From an uncultured Dialister sp. (GTDB taxonomy: Bacteria; Bacillota; Negativicutes; Veillonellales; Dialisteraceae), in the NCBI GenBank assembly GCA_934216155.1, contig CAKQBK010000018.1, positions 1 to 35,618 on the forward strand: a DNA stretch of 35,618 nt, read 5' to 3'. Position 1 is the first letter of the stretch, and every line of letters begins with the position of its first letter. Below the pieces are notes generated by a model. It was not told the origin of the DNA. It ran no database searches and saw nothing but the letters and a program-made list of their open reading frames with translations. Shown here in pieces: positions 1 through 7,614 of this stretch. The position numbers and the translations under genes are program-made.

Positions 1-58
1 TTCTCAGGGTTCTCAGGGTTCTCAGGGTTCTCAGGGTTCTCAGGGTTCTCAGGGTTCT
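1..58. repeat. nonamer tandem array TTCTCAGGG, about 6 copies
   Basis: Six perfect head-to-tail copies of the 9-mer TTCTCAGGG start at base 1, so the array probably continues outside the window. The last copy runs into the left arm of the hairpin at 53-99. The same design, array plus hairpin, recurs at 15292-15439. Confidence 0.95.
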
Positions 59-103
59 GGCTCCATTGAAAATCTATTGATTTTCGCGGAGCCAGAACCT
101 TTT
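53..103. terminator. strong hairpin, terminator-like, next to nonamer array
   Basis: A perfect 12-bp stem (GGTTCTGGCTCC at 53-64, complement at 88-99) is followed by TTTT. An inner GAAAATC/GATTTTC pair (68-74, 79-85) lengthens it. The outer part of the stem is a copy of the flanking nonamer. It would work as a plus-strand terminator for a gene left of the window. A decayed copy lies at about 11833-11885. Confidence 0.55.
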
Positions 104-119
104 GATAGTCGATACCTTG

Positions 120-260
120 ATATGTTGCACTATCTATGCTACCACTACAGAACCTCACATACCCATTCCATCTCCATGTTCCAACAGCCAAGCCATCGCT
201 ACAGAACCTTTACATACACGTTTCACTTCCATGTTCTTCTAGCCATCCCATCATAACGAT
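120..260. repeat. degenerate direct repeat, about 55-bp period
   Basis: CTACAGAACCT occurs at 144 and again at 199, each followed by similar text (CATAC, then TTCCATGTT-like). This gives about two imperfect units of 55 bp. The motif resembles the complement of the 56-bp units at 25076-25325. No gene is visible in this stretch. Confidence 0.45.
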
Positions 261-263
261 ATA

Positions 264-698
264 AGAGCCCCTTCCTCAGGAAGGGGCAGGCTCGCTTGCG
301 AGCCGGGGATAGGCCGATGAAGAAGAGCTCCCGACTAGCCGCCTTCGCAGAACGCCGACAATGCTACGCTTCTCATCACAATTATAATCGCCAGTGCGAG
401 CTATCCCCCCTGCCCCCCCTTCCAAAGCAATGCTGTTAAGTTAAGGATTTGCGCCAGTAAGCATAATTTGGTTTGTGATTATAGGTTACTCAGGTTTCTC
501 AAGTTGCTAAGGCTGCTCAGGTTCTTCGAATGCGCTGATAGACGCTAGCGTTATCATCTCATTCGGGGAACCTGAGAAACTTGAGAGTCCTGAGCAACCT
601 TAGCAACTTTGTCACAAAAGGAATCTCCACATATTTCACTTAACTTAATAGCATTGCCCTTCCAAAGGAAGATGGTAGCCGCTAGTGCAAATGCCGCT
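264..698. repeat. rep-A copy 1, interrupted by rep-B
   Basis: Rep-A begins with a perfect hairpin (CCCCTTCCT/AGGAAGGGG at 270-288), then a second one (GGCTCGC/GCGAGCC at 289-304), then GGGGATAG. The far part (400-420) carries CTATCCCCCCTGCCCC, complementary to the GGGGCAGG and GGGGATAG blocks around the second hairpin, so the ends can fold together. Copies 2 and 3 lie at 11893-12085 and 13130-13322. Here the element is split at 426: the missing tail (GCTAGTGCAAATGCC region) resumes at 667-698, after the rep-B insertion. Confidence 0.85.
427..657. mobile_element. rep-B copy 1: MITE-like element with TIRs and 9-bp target duplication
   Basis: This 231-bp element has terminal inverted repeats GCAATGCTGTTAAGTTAAG (left) and the complement of GCAATGCTATTAAGTTAAG (right), with one mismatch. 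It is flanked by exact 9-bp direct repeats CCTTCCAAA at 418-426 and 658-666. Inside, GGTT-CTCA type nonamers lie on the left arm and their complements on the right arm, around a central dyad near CGCTAGCG. It has no credible coding region, so it is non-autonomous. Removing it plus one 9-mer restores a colinear rep-A, which shows that it inserted by transposition. Confidence 0.88.
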
Positions 699-742
699 AC
701 AGAACCCCAGCCACCACCTATATTACACTTTTCTCGCCCCAT

Positions 743-771
743 TTGCATAAGCAAAATTTCTCTGTTATGAT
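743..771 (+). promoter_or_regulatory. sigma-A type promoter for the 793 gene
   Basis: TTGCAT (743-748), 17-bp spacer, TATGAT (766-771). Transcription would begin near 778, leaving a leader of about 15 nt that holds the GAGGTG ribosome site at 781-786. Confidence 0.65.
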
Positions 772-792
772 ACCCATAGCGAGGTGAGTTCT

Positions 793-1053
793 ATGGATGA
801 TAAAAAATCGTTTGTAAAAGCCTTATGTATGGCCCTGGCGGCGCTGTTTTTCGCCCATCAGTTAGGCAAGAAGGAATCGGAGCACCATCCCACTAAGAAA
901 GTGAATCCAACCGATGGTTGGCAGCCTTTGGCACCGATCCGGAAATGGTTCTGGCTGCTCCATCCCCAGCGGGCGTTATATTTCTTTCTACTACAGCAAT
1001 CTTTAGGAGTGACCTGGTCCATTGCGAAAAAATATTTCTCTTCTAAGCCTTGA
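793..1053 (+). CDS. hypothetical small protein, 86 aa
   Basis: I do not recognise this protein. It has a short hydrophobic stretch near residues 9-20 and a second aromatic, Trp/Leu-rich segment around 46-70 (RKWFWLL, YFFLLQQ), with basic residues between. It may be a small membrane-associated protein. I chose the ATG at 793 because GAGGTG lies 6 nt upstream; a GTG at 784 in the same frame overlaps that ribosome site. The promoter at 743-771 supports a real gene. Its 3' end overlaps the next reading frame by 32 nt, which suggests translational coupling. Function unknown. Confidence 0.65.
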   Translation: MDDKKSFVKALCMALAALFFAHQLGKKESEHHPTKKVNPTDGWQPLAPIRKWFWLLHPQRALYFFLLQQSLGVTWSIAKKYFSSKP

Positions 1054-1561
1054 GTTCCTGGATTCCCCCTTTGATATCACAGGAAATCTGGATTCCCTCA
1101 CGCAAAATGTATCAGCGGTGCCATCTGCAGCTGATGTGACCATTCTTTCTTTCCTTCCACCTTCATCGCCCTGGGTGTGTGCCTGTCAAGAAATGGCACA
1201 AAAATTTCCAGCAAAAGAAACTTCGATAAGCAAGAGGTCCCCTTTTCCTGTCCTGGTCCTGGTCCGCTCTATAGCAGATACCGGACGCCTGGCCTTGGCT
1301 GCTGACAGATTGCACTTATCAGGGAGTGTCATCTTCGTAGTCAAAGAGGGTTTCTATCTCACTTCTTTTGTGCATCACCAACTGGAAACCCAATATTTCC
1401 ACTGGGAAGACTTGGCACTTTCTCCTACGCTATCAGCCCATGAAATTCAAATGCTATCTTTGGCATGGATACTGTATAGCGGAGGAAAATGTCCCTCTAT
1501 GTTAGAAGCGATAGATATTGCAAGAAAAATTATTCGGTGTCTTCATAGCAACATACGCTAG
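1022..1561 (+). CDS. hypothetical protein, 179 aa
   Basis: This open frame overlaps the end of the 86-aa gene and has no homologue that I recognise. The proposed TTG start at 1022 has AGGAG at 1005-1009, a long 12-nt spacing, so the true start is uncertain. No signal peptide is evident. The middle contains a Val/Leu-rich strand-like segment (PVLVLVRSIAD) followed by alternating hydrophobic stretches, and the C-terminal third looks helical and ends in a basic tail. The lack of a clean start and of any family assignment leaves some doubt, but 179 codons without a stop directly behind a promoted gene favour a real product, probably made in the same operon. Confidence 0.5.
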   Translation: MRKNISLLSLEFLDSPFDITGNLDSLTQNVSAVPSAADVTILSFLPPSSPWVCACQEMAQKFPAKETSISKRSPFPVLVLVRSIADTGRLALAADRLHLSGSVIFVVKEGFYLTSFVHHQLETQYFHWEDLALSPTLSAHEIQMLSLAWILYSGGKCPSMLEAIDIARKIIRCLHSNIR

Positions 1562-1597
1562 AAGAAAGGGTATCTATTGCTACATACATTTTAGACA

Positions 1598-1812
1598 ATT
1601 GTCATTCTACGGCTTGTCAAAAGGTTATGATTCTTCTGATTTCTTTTTATTAACAAAATTAAAATACCGCTAGCATCAAGGTTATAAAAGGTTATATTCT
1701 TCCAAAAAGAGTGACCTTTTATAACCTTGATGCTAGCGGTATTTTGTATTTGTTAATAAAACAATGTCAGTAGAATCATAACCTTTCAACAAGCGTAATA
1801 ATGACAACTGAC
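1598..1812. repeat. rep-C copy 1: large AT-rich palindrome
   Basis: Two arms of about 100 bp, roughly 1598-1700 and 1708-1812, are near-complementary. The inner arms ACCGCTAGCATCAAGG and AACCTTGATGCTAGCGGT are perfect. Related copies lie at about 9150-9235, 10940-11135 and 15745-15940. They share the AAGGTTATAAAAGG core and a TTATnATTCTnCTGATTTCT outer motif. It fills the gap between two convergent genes and would form a long RNA hairpin on either strand, so it may act as a bidirectional terminator. Confidence 0.8.
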
Positions 1813-1879
1813 TAAAAAGTATTCTGAAAACATATAACCTTTGAATCAGCATTATGAATCGCCAATGACTCACATCGTT

Positions 1880-3166
1880 TCACCGATAGATCGCCCGATT
1901 CAACTCACTAAAGGAGGCACCTCTGCCTTCCATAGCGGCGATGCGGCGTTTCCGTTCTTCCATATCGCTCTGTTTGAGGCTTTGCACGGTGGTGCCGAAG
2001 ATGAGGCCCAGGGCCATGATATTAATTAGAAGGGAGGTACCGCCGAAGGAAATAAAGGGAAGCGGCACGCCAGTGACGGGGAAGCAGCCAATAACCATGG
2101 CGATATTGATCAGTCCTTGCACGGTAATGAGCAACGTCAATCCATAGACCAGAAGCATGGCGTAGGTTTCTTTTAGTTTGCTCGCCACAGAAAAGCCGGT
2201 AAAGAGAAACGCCAGGTATAACAAGACCAATACCATAGCGCCTACGAAGCCAAATTCCTGACTGAACACGGCAAAAGCAAAGTCTGTGTATTGCTCTGGC
2301 AAGTACAAGAATTTCGACATGCCTTCCCCACCGGCCTGTCCAAAGAAGCCCCCGGACCCAACCGCAATCAAGCTCTGCACGGTCTGGTATCCTTCATCTC
2401 TAGCAAAAGGAAATGGGTCCCACAGGACTTTGACGCGGTCCCAGCGGTAGGGCTCGGCCAGAATCAAAATGGCACCGCCAAAAGAAACAACTCCCATGCC
2501 AGCGATAAATTCCCAAATAGGAAGTCCTGCCAAAATGTACAGTAGCAGTGGAAACATGAGAATAATCACAGCGGTTCCCATGTCTGGCTGTTTCAAAACA
2601 AAAGCGGCCATTACTAGAGGACCATAAAGGGGAATGAAATGTTTCAGCATGGTCCGAAAGGAATTTTTCTTTTCTCGACTCAAAAGGAAAAAGAAAGGTC
2701 GAATGAAACTCATAATGATACTGACTTTTTCATGATGATCGATTTGCTTTGCCAAATAGGAAGAAGCCCAAATGAGTCCTGTCACTTTGGCTATTTCTGA
2801 TGGCTGCAGAGAGACGCCTGCAAAATAAATCCAGCGAGTGGCCCCATTGACGGTGCGCCCGGCCACCATGACCAGAAGCAATAAGCATAGGGTGATAAGA
2901 ACCCACAACCAAGCTCCCTTCCGGATGAGCTTTTTAGGACATTTGGCACAAGCCATACCAGCAAAAATACTGCCGACCAGATAAACGAGGTGTTTGCACA
3001 AATGGGTATAGGGATTGACCCCTGATTCCATATTCATATAATAGGTAGCACTATAGACATTGAGCGCCCCAAGGGTAATCAGTACGCCGGCTACCACAAA
3101 CATCCACTTTAAGGATTCTGGAACGTACTTTGTGTCTGCGAGGGACGTCTCGCTACGAGACGACAT
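1880..3166 (-). CDS. ftsW: FtsW/RodA/SpoVE family peptidoglycan polymerase
   Basis: SEDS-family integral membrane glycosyltransferase that polymerises lipid II into glycan strands, together with a class B penicillin-binding protein. The 428 residues contain about ten membrane segments. Family hallmarks are GRTVNGATRWI at 103-113 followed by LQPSEIAK, the loop LPEQYTDFAF at 289-298 whose Asp295 matches the catalytic Asp of RodA, and VTGVPLPFISFGGTS at 364-378. A basic insert (about 141-178) lengthens one cytoplasmic loop. The ATG at 3166 has AAGGGG 8 nt upstream and lies inside the end of trmB, a 58-nt overlap, so the two are probably co-transcribed. FtsW (division) is favoured over RodA (elongation) on the general motif pattern, but no dcw-cluster neighbour is present to settle this. 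Confidence 0.85.
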   Translation of the reverse strand: MSSRSETSLADTKYVPESLKWMFVVAGVLITLGALNVYSATYYMNMESGVNPYTHLCKHLVYLVGSIFAGMACAKCPKKLIRKGAWLWVLITLCLLLLVMVAGRTVNGATRWIYFAGVSLQPSEIAKVTGLIWASSYLAKQIDHHEKVSIIMSFIRPFFFLLSREKKNSFRTMLKHFIPLYGPLVMAAFVLKQPDMGTAVIILMFPLLLYILAGLPIWEFIAGMGVVSFGGAILILAEPYRWDRVKVLWDPFPFARDEGYQTVQSLIAVGSGGFFGQAGGEGMSKFLYLPEQYTDFAFAVFSQEFGFVGAMVLVLLYLAFLFTGFSVASKLKETYAMLLVYGLTLLITVQGLINIAMVIGCFPVTGVPLPFISFGGTSLLINIMALGLIFGTTVQSLKQSDMEERKRRIAAMEGRGASFSELNRAIYR

Positions 3167-3789
3167 ATGAGGTTCCCCTTTCTGGAAAATTTCTCTTCAT
3201 ATTCAGTCTCCACATCACCAGCCACCGGTGCTGCATGAAGATCGTAAGTGACATCAGACAATTCCCATCCCATGGCACGGAATTCTTCCAAAGAGAAATC
3301 AAAAAGGTCTTTGTTATCGGTTTTGAAACGGATTTCTCCGCCCTCTTTCAGAATTACCGCATAGCGTTTCAGGAAATCCCGATAGGTGAGACGACGTTTC
3401 GCGTGCCGCTTCTTCGGCCAAGGGTCACTGAAATTGAGGTAAATCGCATCCACTTCGCCTTCGTCAAAGATATTTAGAATTTCACTGACGTCGCCAAGAA
3501 TGAGGCGTACATTGGAAATAGGTGGATCCTTTTCAGCCACTTTCTGGGCCGCATAGTAAATGACCCCTTCCTGCACTTCCATGCCAATGTAATTCACATC
3601 AGGATGAATGGCTGCCATACCAGAAATAAACTGTCCCTTCCCAGTACCAAATTCCACATGAAGCGGCTGGTCACTTTTCGGAAACTGACTTCTCCACTTG
3701 CCCTTCATGTCCGTCGGTTCTTCCAGGAATAAAATGGATGTGTAATTCTTAATGGCTTCTTCAATCCACGGTTTACGTCTAAGCCGCAT
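3109..3789 (-). CDS. trmB: tRNA (guanine-N7-)-methyltransferase TrmB
   Basis: Uses S-adenosylmethionine to methylate N7 of G46 in the variable loop of tRNAs. The 226 residues match the usual family size. The SAM-binding glycine loop is VEFGTGKGQF at 45-54, the family signature SDPWPKKRH is at 121-129, and the C-terminal substrate motif TEYEEKF is at 195-201. The ATG at 3789 follows AGGAGG with 7-nt spacing. The last about 20 codons overlap the start of the FtsW/RodA gene in another frame, and the tail beyond residue 212 is not conserved in the family. Confidence 0.95.
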   Translation of the reverse strand: MRLRRKPWIEEAIKNYTSILFLEEPTDMKGKWRSQFPKSDQPLHVEFGTGKGQFISGMAAIHPDVNYIGMEVQEGVIYYAAQKVAEKDPPISNVRLILGDVSEILNIFDEGEVDAIYLNFSDPWPKKRHAKRRLTYRDFLKRYAVILKEGGEIRFKTDNKDLFDFSLEEFRAMGWELSDVTYDLHAAPVAGDVETEYEEKFSRKGNLICRLVARRPSQTQSTFQNP

Positions 3790-3803
3790 GAGATGTCCTC
3801 CTC

Positions 3804-3809
3804 ATTATA
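3804..3809 (-). promoter_or_regulatory. -10 box of the trmB operon
   Basis: A perfect TATAAT on the minus strand lies just upstream of the trmB ribosome site. No convincing -35 hexamer is seen at 16-18 bp. The implied leader is very short. Confidence 0.45.
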
Positions 3810-3846
3810 CTACAATTCTATGTTGAAATACGATTCTATGTTTTTG

Positions 3847-3927
3847 GAGTGACTAGTGACTAGTGGCTGGTGACTGGTAACTGGGTCACTTTTTTCCTAG
3901 TCACCAGTCACTAGCCACCAGTTACCA
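3847..3927. repeat. inverted pair of CTGGTGA-family heptamer arrays
   Basis: Left array 3847-3885 (GTGACTA GTGGCTG GTGACTG type units) and right array 3896-3927 (complementary units AGTCACC AGTCACT AGCCACC) could pair as a hairpin with an AT-rich loop. It begins 5 bp from the stop codon of the phosphoethanolamine transferase gene and may end that transcript, although no clear U-tract follows the hairpin. Confidence 0.85.
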
Positions 3928-3931
3928 AAAT

Positions 3932-5977
3932 TTATTGTCCTCCCGCATTTTCCACTTCCGGCATCGGTTCCGCCGCAATCTTCACGGGCTGGAAGGTGGA
4001 CCAGTCGAAGTTTCTGCGACCATTTCGTTCTGCTCTATTTCGAATGTCCTGGTCCCATGCTTCGTCTTCTTCCTTCTGGTTCGGTCCCAGTTGTTCTTTG
4101 TCGTCACGAATCATGATATTTCCATACATGGTCATCAGTGTCGTTACGTCCTTATCAAAGTCTTTGGAGAGAATATCTGCGGTACTATCATAGCGAGTGG
4201 CGGTAAGGCCCATGATGCCCATCCAGGTGTCATAGAGCATATCGTTGGAAAACGGCATATGTCTCCGTTCCACCATGGTGCGATACACATCGGGATGCAT
4301 CCGCTGGTACCGGTCAGAGGTATAAATCCAGAAAGGAATATGAACCATGGTGTAATCAAACTGGTCCGCATTGTGCCCTGGACGCTCGGTGACCTGTTCC
4401 CCATGGTCAGAGAAATACAGTACCCCATCGGCATGGAGATAGTTGGTGGCTTCGTTCATGATGCTTGCCATCACGTAATCGTTGAAGCGAACCGAATTGT
4501 CATATTCATCATTCATCACGTCCGCAGTGCTACGGTCTTTGGTGGCATCTTGCGGCCAATGATAGAATTCGCTGGGGTACCGATCCCAATAGCTTACATG
4601 GCTGCCCATGAGATGAATCACCACCAGCTGACGACGATTGGTGGGATCCACTTTTTTAATATACGGTGCCAACGCAGTGTCGAAATCTTTGGTAATCACA
4701 TCGGTTCCTACATATTGGTTTACCCAGTACTGGTCATCGCAAGCGCTGCCGATGGCCCCAATCGGGGTATCCCATACACCGAAACGAGACTGATTGGAAA
4801 TCCAGGTGGTTCTGAAACCGGCCTGACGCGCCAAGTCAATAATCGAGTAAGCATCCACCAGTTCCATATCATTGTACTGGTTCTTTTCCGTCAAGGCTTC
4901 TGTCAGAACCTGCACAGTCTGGGTATAGCAGGAATAGGCATGATTGAAAAAAACATAATGGGGATCTGTAACTGCTTCCGACTGGAATGGCGTGGTATCT
5001 CTATGGTATCCATAGACGCCCATATGGTCGCGGTTCAAAGATTCTCCGATGACCAGCACATACATCCCATCGGGGGCATTCTTGAGCTGGGCCACCAAAT
5101 TTCTATCCCCTATCCGCATATGGCGACGCTTTTCCACCATTTTCTGGAAATCAGAAAAGCTGTGGAGCGTTTCATAGGTTTCATAATACACGTGGGCCAA
5201 ACGGGTGGCACCAATAGAAAGACAGCACAGGCCGATATTTACCAGAAATAGAATCGCCATGGCGAACCAAGTCTTTCGCGACACGGGAGCCACACGATTG
5301 AAACTGAATCGACTGGTATGGAATACCAACCAAGCCAAAATAGCAAGAGCCACGGCACCGGCAATCAGTTCTGCGTAAGGAATATTGACCTCAATATACT
5401 CCATGGTTTCCGCCATATTGGTCTGTGCCAACGCCAGCAGCATATTGATAGAAATCAAAGAATGGGTGATGAAATAATATCCCACATAAGTGAACTGGAT
5501 ACCCACATAGAGAAGCATCAGCACCACACAGGCAATGCGGGCGATCATACGCCACTTGCCGGGCAAAATCCACGCCGCCGATAGACAGGAAATAAAGAGA
5601 TACAGCGGTGTGGACAATTCCCCAGTAATATCTGACATATCCAGCACCACATCGGTCTGGGTCGATAAATAAGGAACAATCAGAGACAATCCCCACAAAC
5701 AAGCAATGGTGAGCCACAAATGCACCGCCGCCCGCGGCAAATGGTGACGAATGAAATAAGCCGTCACAAATCCCACCTGTAAAAACAGCAGGAATACCTT
5801 CACCTGGGAGAACAATTCATAGCCACCAGGGGCTCCAAAATACCAGGATAAGAAAAAGGCTAATCCAAAAGGAACCAAGGTGGCAACAGCCCACCAAGTT
5901 TTCCAATGACCAGGACTATCGGTATGCACCGGTTCTACGTTTACGTTGTTTTGATTCTTATTTTTCACAATTTGCAC
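3932..5977 (-). CDS. phosphoethanolamine transferase-like sulfatase-family membrane enzyme
   Basis: Inner-membrane enzyme of the EptA/EptC/CptA class, which moves phosphoethanolamine from phosphatidylethanolamine onto lipid A, core sugars or other surface glycans. Five hydrophobic segments span about residues 28-260, followed by an extracytoplasmic alkaline-phosphatase-fold domain. Visible motifs are VLVIGES at 307-313 with RDHMGVYGY just after it, HLMGSH at 455-460, SDHGEQV at 523-529 for metal binding, and PGHN at 533-536. The nucleophile position appears to be Ser in GES, where EptA has Thr. The reading frame opens with GTG at 5977, but AGGTG lies 6 nt before a second GTG at 5968, which may be the real start. 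It stands alone between two repeat regions. The exact acceptor cannot be told from sequence. Confidence 0.82.
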   Translation of the reverse strand: MQIVKNKNQNNVNVEPVHTDSPGHWKTWWAVATLVPFGLAFFLSWYFGAPGGYELFSQVKVFLLFLQVGFVTAYFIRHHLPRAAVHLWLTIACLWGLSLIVPYLSTQTDVVLDMSDITGELSTPLYLFISCLSAAWILPGKWRMIARIACVVLMLLYVGIQFTYVGYYFITHSLISINMLLALAQTNMAETMEYIEVNIPYAELIAGAVALAILAWLVFHTSRFSFNRVAPVSRKTWFAMAILFLVNIGLCCLSIGATRLAHVYYETYETLHSFSDFQKMVEKRRHMRIGDRNLVAQLKNAPDGMYVLVIGESLNRDHMGVYGYHRDTTPFQSEAVTDPHYVFFNHAYSCYTQTVQVLTEALTEKNQYNDMELVDAYSIIDLARQAGFRTTWISNQSRFGVWDTPIGAIGSACDDQYWVNQYVGTDVITKDFDTALAPYIKKVDPTNRRQLVVIHLMGSHVSYWDRYPSEFYHWPQDATKDRSTADVMNDEYDNSVRFNDYVMASIMNEATNYLHADGVLYFSDHGEQVTERPGHNADQFDYTMVHIPFWIYTSDRYQRMHPDVYRTMVERRHMPFSNDMLYDTWMGIMGLTATRYDSTADILSKDFDKDVTTLMTMYGNIMIRDDKEQLGPNQKEEDEAWDQDIRNRAERNGRRNFDWSTFQPVKIAAEPMPEVENAGGQ

Positions 5978-6032
5978 CTATTCTAGCGGATGCTCATTAA
6001 CTCATTTTTAGCAAAACTTACGTATCTTCATG

Positions 6033-6140
6033 GTTTAGGGTTTAAGGTTTAAAGTTTGTATTTCTGCAGGAAAACCTTAAACCAATGACACTTTCATAAC
6101 TTGTTATTTCTAATTAATGAACTCGGAAAGTAACCCCAAA
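6033..6140. repeat. TTTAAGG-family heptamers with inverted partner
   Basis: Units TTTAGGG TTTAAGG TTTAAAG (about 6034-6056) are opposed by AAAACCTTAAACC (about 6072-6084). TGAACTCGGAAA at 6118-6129 recurs at about 25639 next to the same heptamer family, so both stretches belong to one dispersed element. The rest of 5980-6470 shows no gene. Confidence 0.65.
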
Positions 6141-6264
6141 ACCAAGAATAGGAATGTTTTGTGTATATAAATGATTGAGCAGTCACTATTTTATATAACA
6201 TATATAAGACATGATAACTATATCATTCTATCACAGACGAATCATTTTTTGCCATAGAAAATTA

Positions 6265-6362
6265 CAGGTTGGCAGTTGGTGGTTATCAGTTATCAGTTGA
6301 CAGTTTGCAGTTTGCTGTCAACCGCCAACTGCAAACTGCAAACTGATAACGAACAACCAACA
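6265..6362. repeat. inverted pair of CAGTTGG-family heptamers
   Basis: GTTGGCA GTTGGTG GTTATCA GTTATCA GTTGACA GTTTGCA units on the left are followed by complementary CAACTGC AAACTGC AAACTGA units on the right. This gives a long imperfect hairpin upstream of the LysR gene. Confidence 0.8.
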
Positions 6363-6437
6363 ACATTCACTAATCCAATTTAAATTTGAATTACCGAGCA
6401 ACCACAATATAGATCCCATTCGGCACATTTCCTATGA

Positions 6438-6443
6438 TATAAT
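6438..6443 (+). promoter_or_regulatory. -10 box upstream of the LysR gene at 6472
   Basis: Perfect TATAAT 34 bp before the ATG. The -35 region (CCCATT at 17 bp) is poor, as is common for activated or autoregulated promoters. Confidence 0.45.
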
Positions 6444-6471
6444 ACAAAAAATCACTACCGGGAGTTATATT

Positions 6472-7320
6472 ATGGATCTTTCTAAAATTTCTTACTTTCT
6501 AAAAGCGGCAGAAATGGAAAATTTCACCCGCGCTGCCGCAGCGTGTCATATCGCCCAAACCACCATGAGCAAGTACATCGCTTCCCTGGAAAAAGAAGTG
6601 GGCGTTCCTCTATTTATCAGAGACCACCGAGAAGCCACATTAACCCCAGAAGGACGCACCTTCTATAAAGGAATAGCCGCCATTGCAACAGACTATGAGA
6701 ATCTCCTTCACACTCTCCATCCCACACAGGAAATCCATCTGGGCATGGCGTTGCAAGAATACGTGGAAGTTCCCCTATTGAAAGATTTCCAGAAAGCCTA
6801 TCCGAAAATTCCACTTTACTTCAGCTTCAACCAAGAAAAAGAATTGCAAGAGGACTTATGTCGCCACCAAATCGACGGCTTGATTTCCCCCGATGCCATT
6901 TCCACTTCTGAGGAAATGAAACAGGTAGAACTCTTCCCATTCAGCCAATCTTTCGTTTGCTCCAAATCGTTATGGTCCACCTACCAAACCATTCCTGCCA
7001 TTCTGTCCCACATGCCCCTCATTACCAAAACAGAAAATCCCCTCTATCACAACCAGTGTAAAAATCGATTCCAGCAATGCTTTGGTAACACATTCACAAA
7101 TGTCCTGACCTGTCACACCTTAGCAGAACAACTCCTTCGGATCAGCCTGTCTCAATGTTTCGCAATTCTGCCTCTTTCTTCAGAAAATACCTACGATGAC
7201 CTGTCGGTCCATCCCCTTCCCACTATTTTTGACGAATCCATTCTTCTTTCCTATGACCCAACGCACATATCCCCCACCTTTAGGATACTTCTTCAATTCA
7301 TCCATGAAAAAAAGTGCTGA
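6472..7320 (+). CDS. LysR-family transcriptional regulator
   Basis: DNA-binding regulator with an N-terminal winged helix-turn-helix (about 1-60: FLKAAEMENFTRAAAACHIA, then TTMSKYIASLEKEVG, and VPLFIRD) and a C-terminal effector-binding domain of the periplasmic-binding fold. At 282 residues it is slightly short for the family. GGGAG precedes the ATG by about 7 nt. The stop codon lies inside the stem of the terminator at 7311. It is followed on the same strand by a MATE exporter 295 bp downstream, beyond that terminator, so control of the exporter is possible but not shown. Ligand and targets are unknown. Confidence 0.88.
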   Translation: MDLSKISYFLKAAEMENFTRAAAACHIAQTTMSKYIASLEKEVGVPLFIRDHREATLTPEGRTFYKGIAAIATDYENLLHTLHPTQEIHLGMALQEYVEVPLLKDFQKAYPKIPLYFSFNQEKELQEDLCRHQIDGLISPDAISTSEEMKQVELFPFSQSFVCSKSLWSTYQTIPAILSHMPLITKTENPLYHNQCKNRFQQCFGNTFTNVLTCHTLAEQLLRISLSQCFAILPLSSENTYDDLSVHPLPTIFDESILLSYDPTHISPTFRILLQFIHEKKC

Positions 7321-7337
7321 TAGCAGCACTTTTTTTC
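7311..7337 (+). terminator. intrinsic terminator of the LysR gene
   Basis: AAAGTGCTG / CAGCACTTT stem with a 4-nt loop and a run of seven T. The TGA stop codon (7318-7320) is part of the hairpin. Confidence 0.9.
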
Positions 7338-7388
7338 TTTTTTATTGCTTTTTCTACCATGATATGATTTAAAAAATAACCTACTTAT

Positions 7389-7566
7389 GCAATGATTCCT
7401 TTCGTGAAAAAGGTTCTTAAGGTTCTAAGGGCCCAATAATGAGATAATAACGCCAGCGTCCATCAGCACATTCGAGAAACCTGAGAACCCTCAGAACCTT
7501 GAGAACCCTTAGAACCTTTGTCTCAAAAGAAACCATCCCACATTCTGCTTCACTTAACCGCCTTGC
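7389..7566. repeat. rep-B copy, degraded
   Basis: GCAATG at 7389 and the CACTTAAC...GC end at 7551-7566 recall the rep-B termini. Between them, GGTTCTTAAGGTTCTAAG is opposed by GAACCCTTAGAACC around the central CGCCAGCG dyad. No target duplication is recognisable. Confidence 0.6.
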
Positions 7567-7592
7567 TCCAGTCACTAGTCACCAGTCACCAA
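7566..7592. repeat. CTGGTGA-family heptamers
   Basis: CCAGTCA CTAGTCA CCAGTCA CCAAT, directly after rep-B and only a few bases before the ribosome site (AAAGGA) of the MATE gene. Confidence 0.85.
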
Positions 7593-7614
7593 TAATCCAA
7601 AGGAACGTATCACA

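Noticed and set aside
554..754. 66-aa minus-strand frame with a hydrophobic stretch
   Set aside because: It lies across the right arm of rep-B, the target duplication and the rep-A tail. It has no ribosome site, and its sequence is a translation of the repeats.
3935..5251. 438-aa plus-strand frame opposite the phosphoethanolamine transferase
   Set aside because: It is a long shadow frame. The minus strand shows clear sulfatase-fold motifs and membrane segments; the plus frame has no ribosome site and a His/Ile-rich composition typical of antisense frames.
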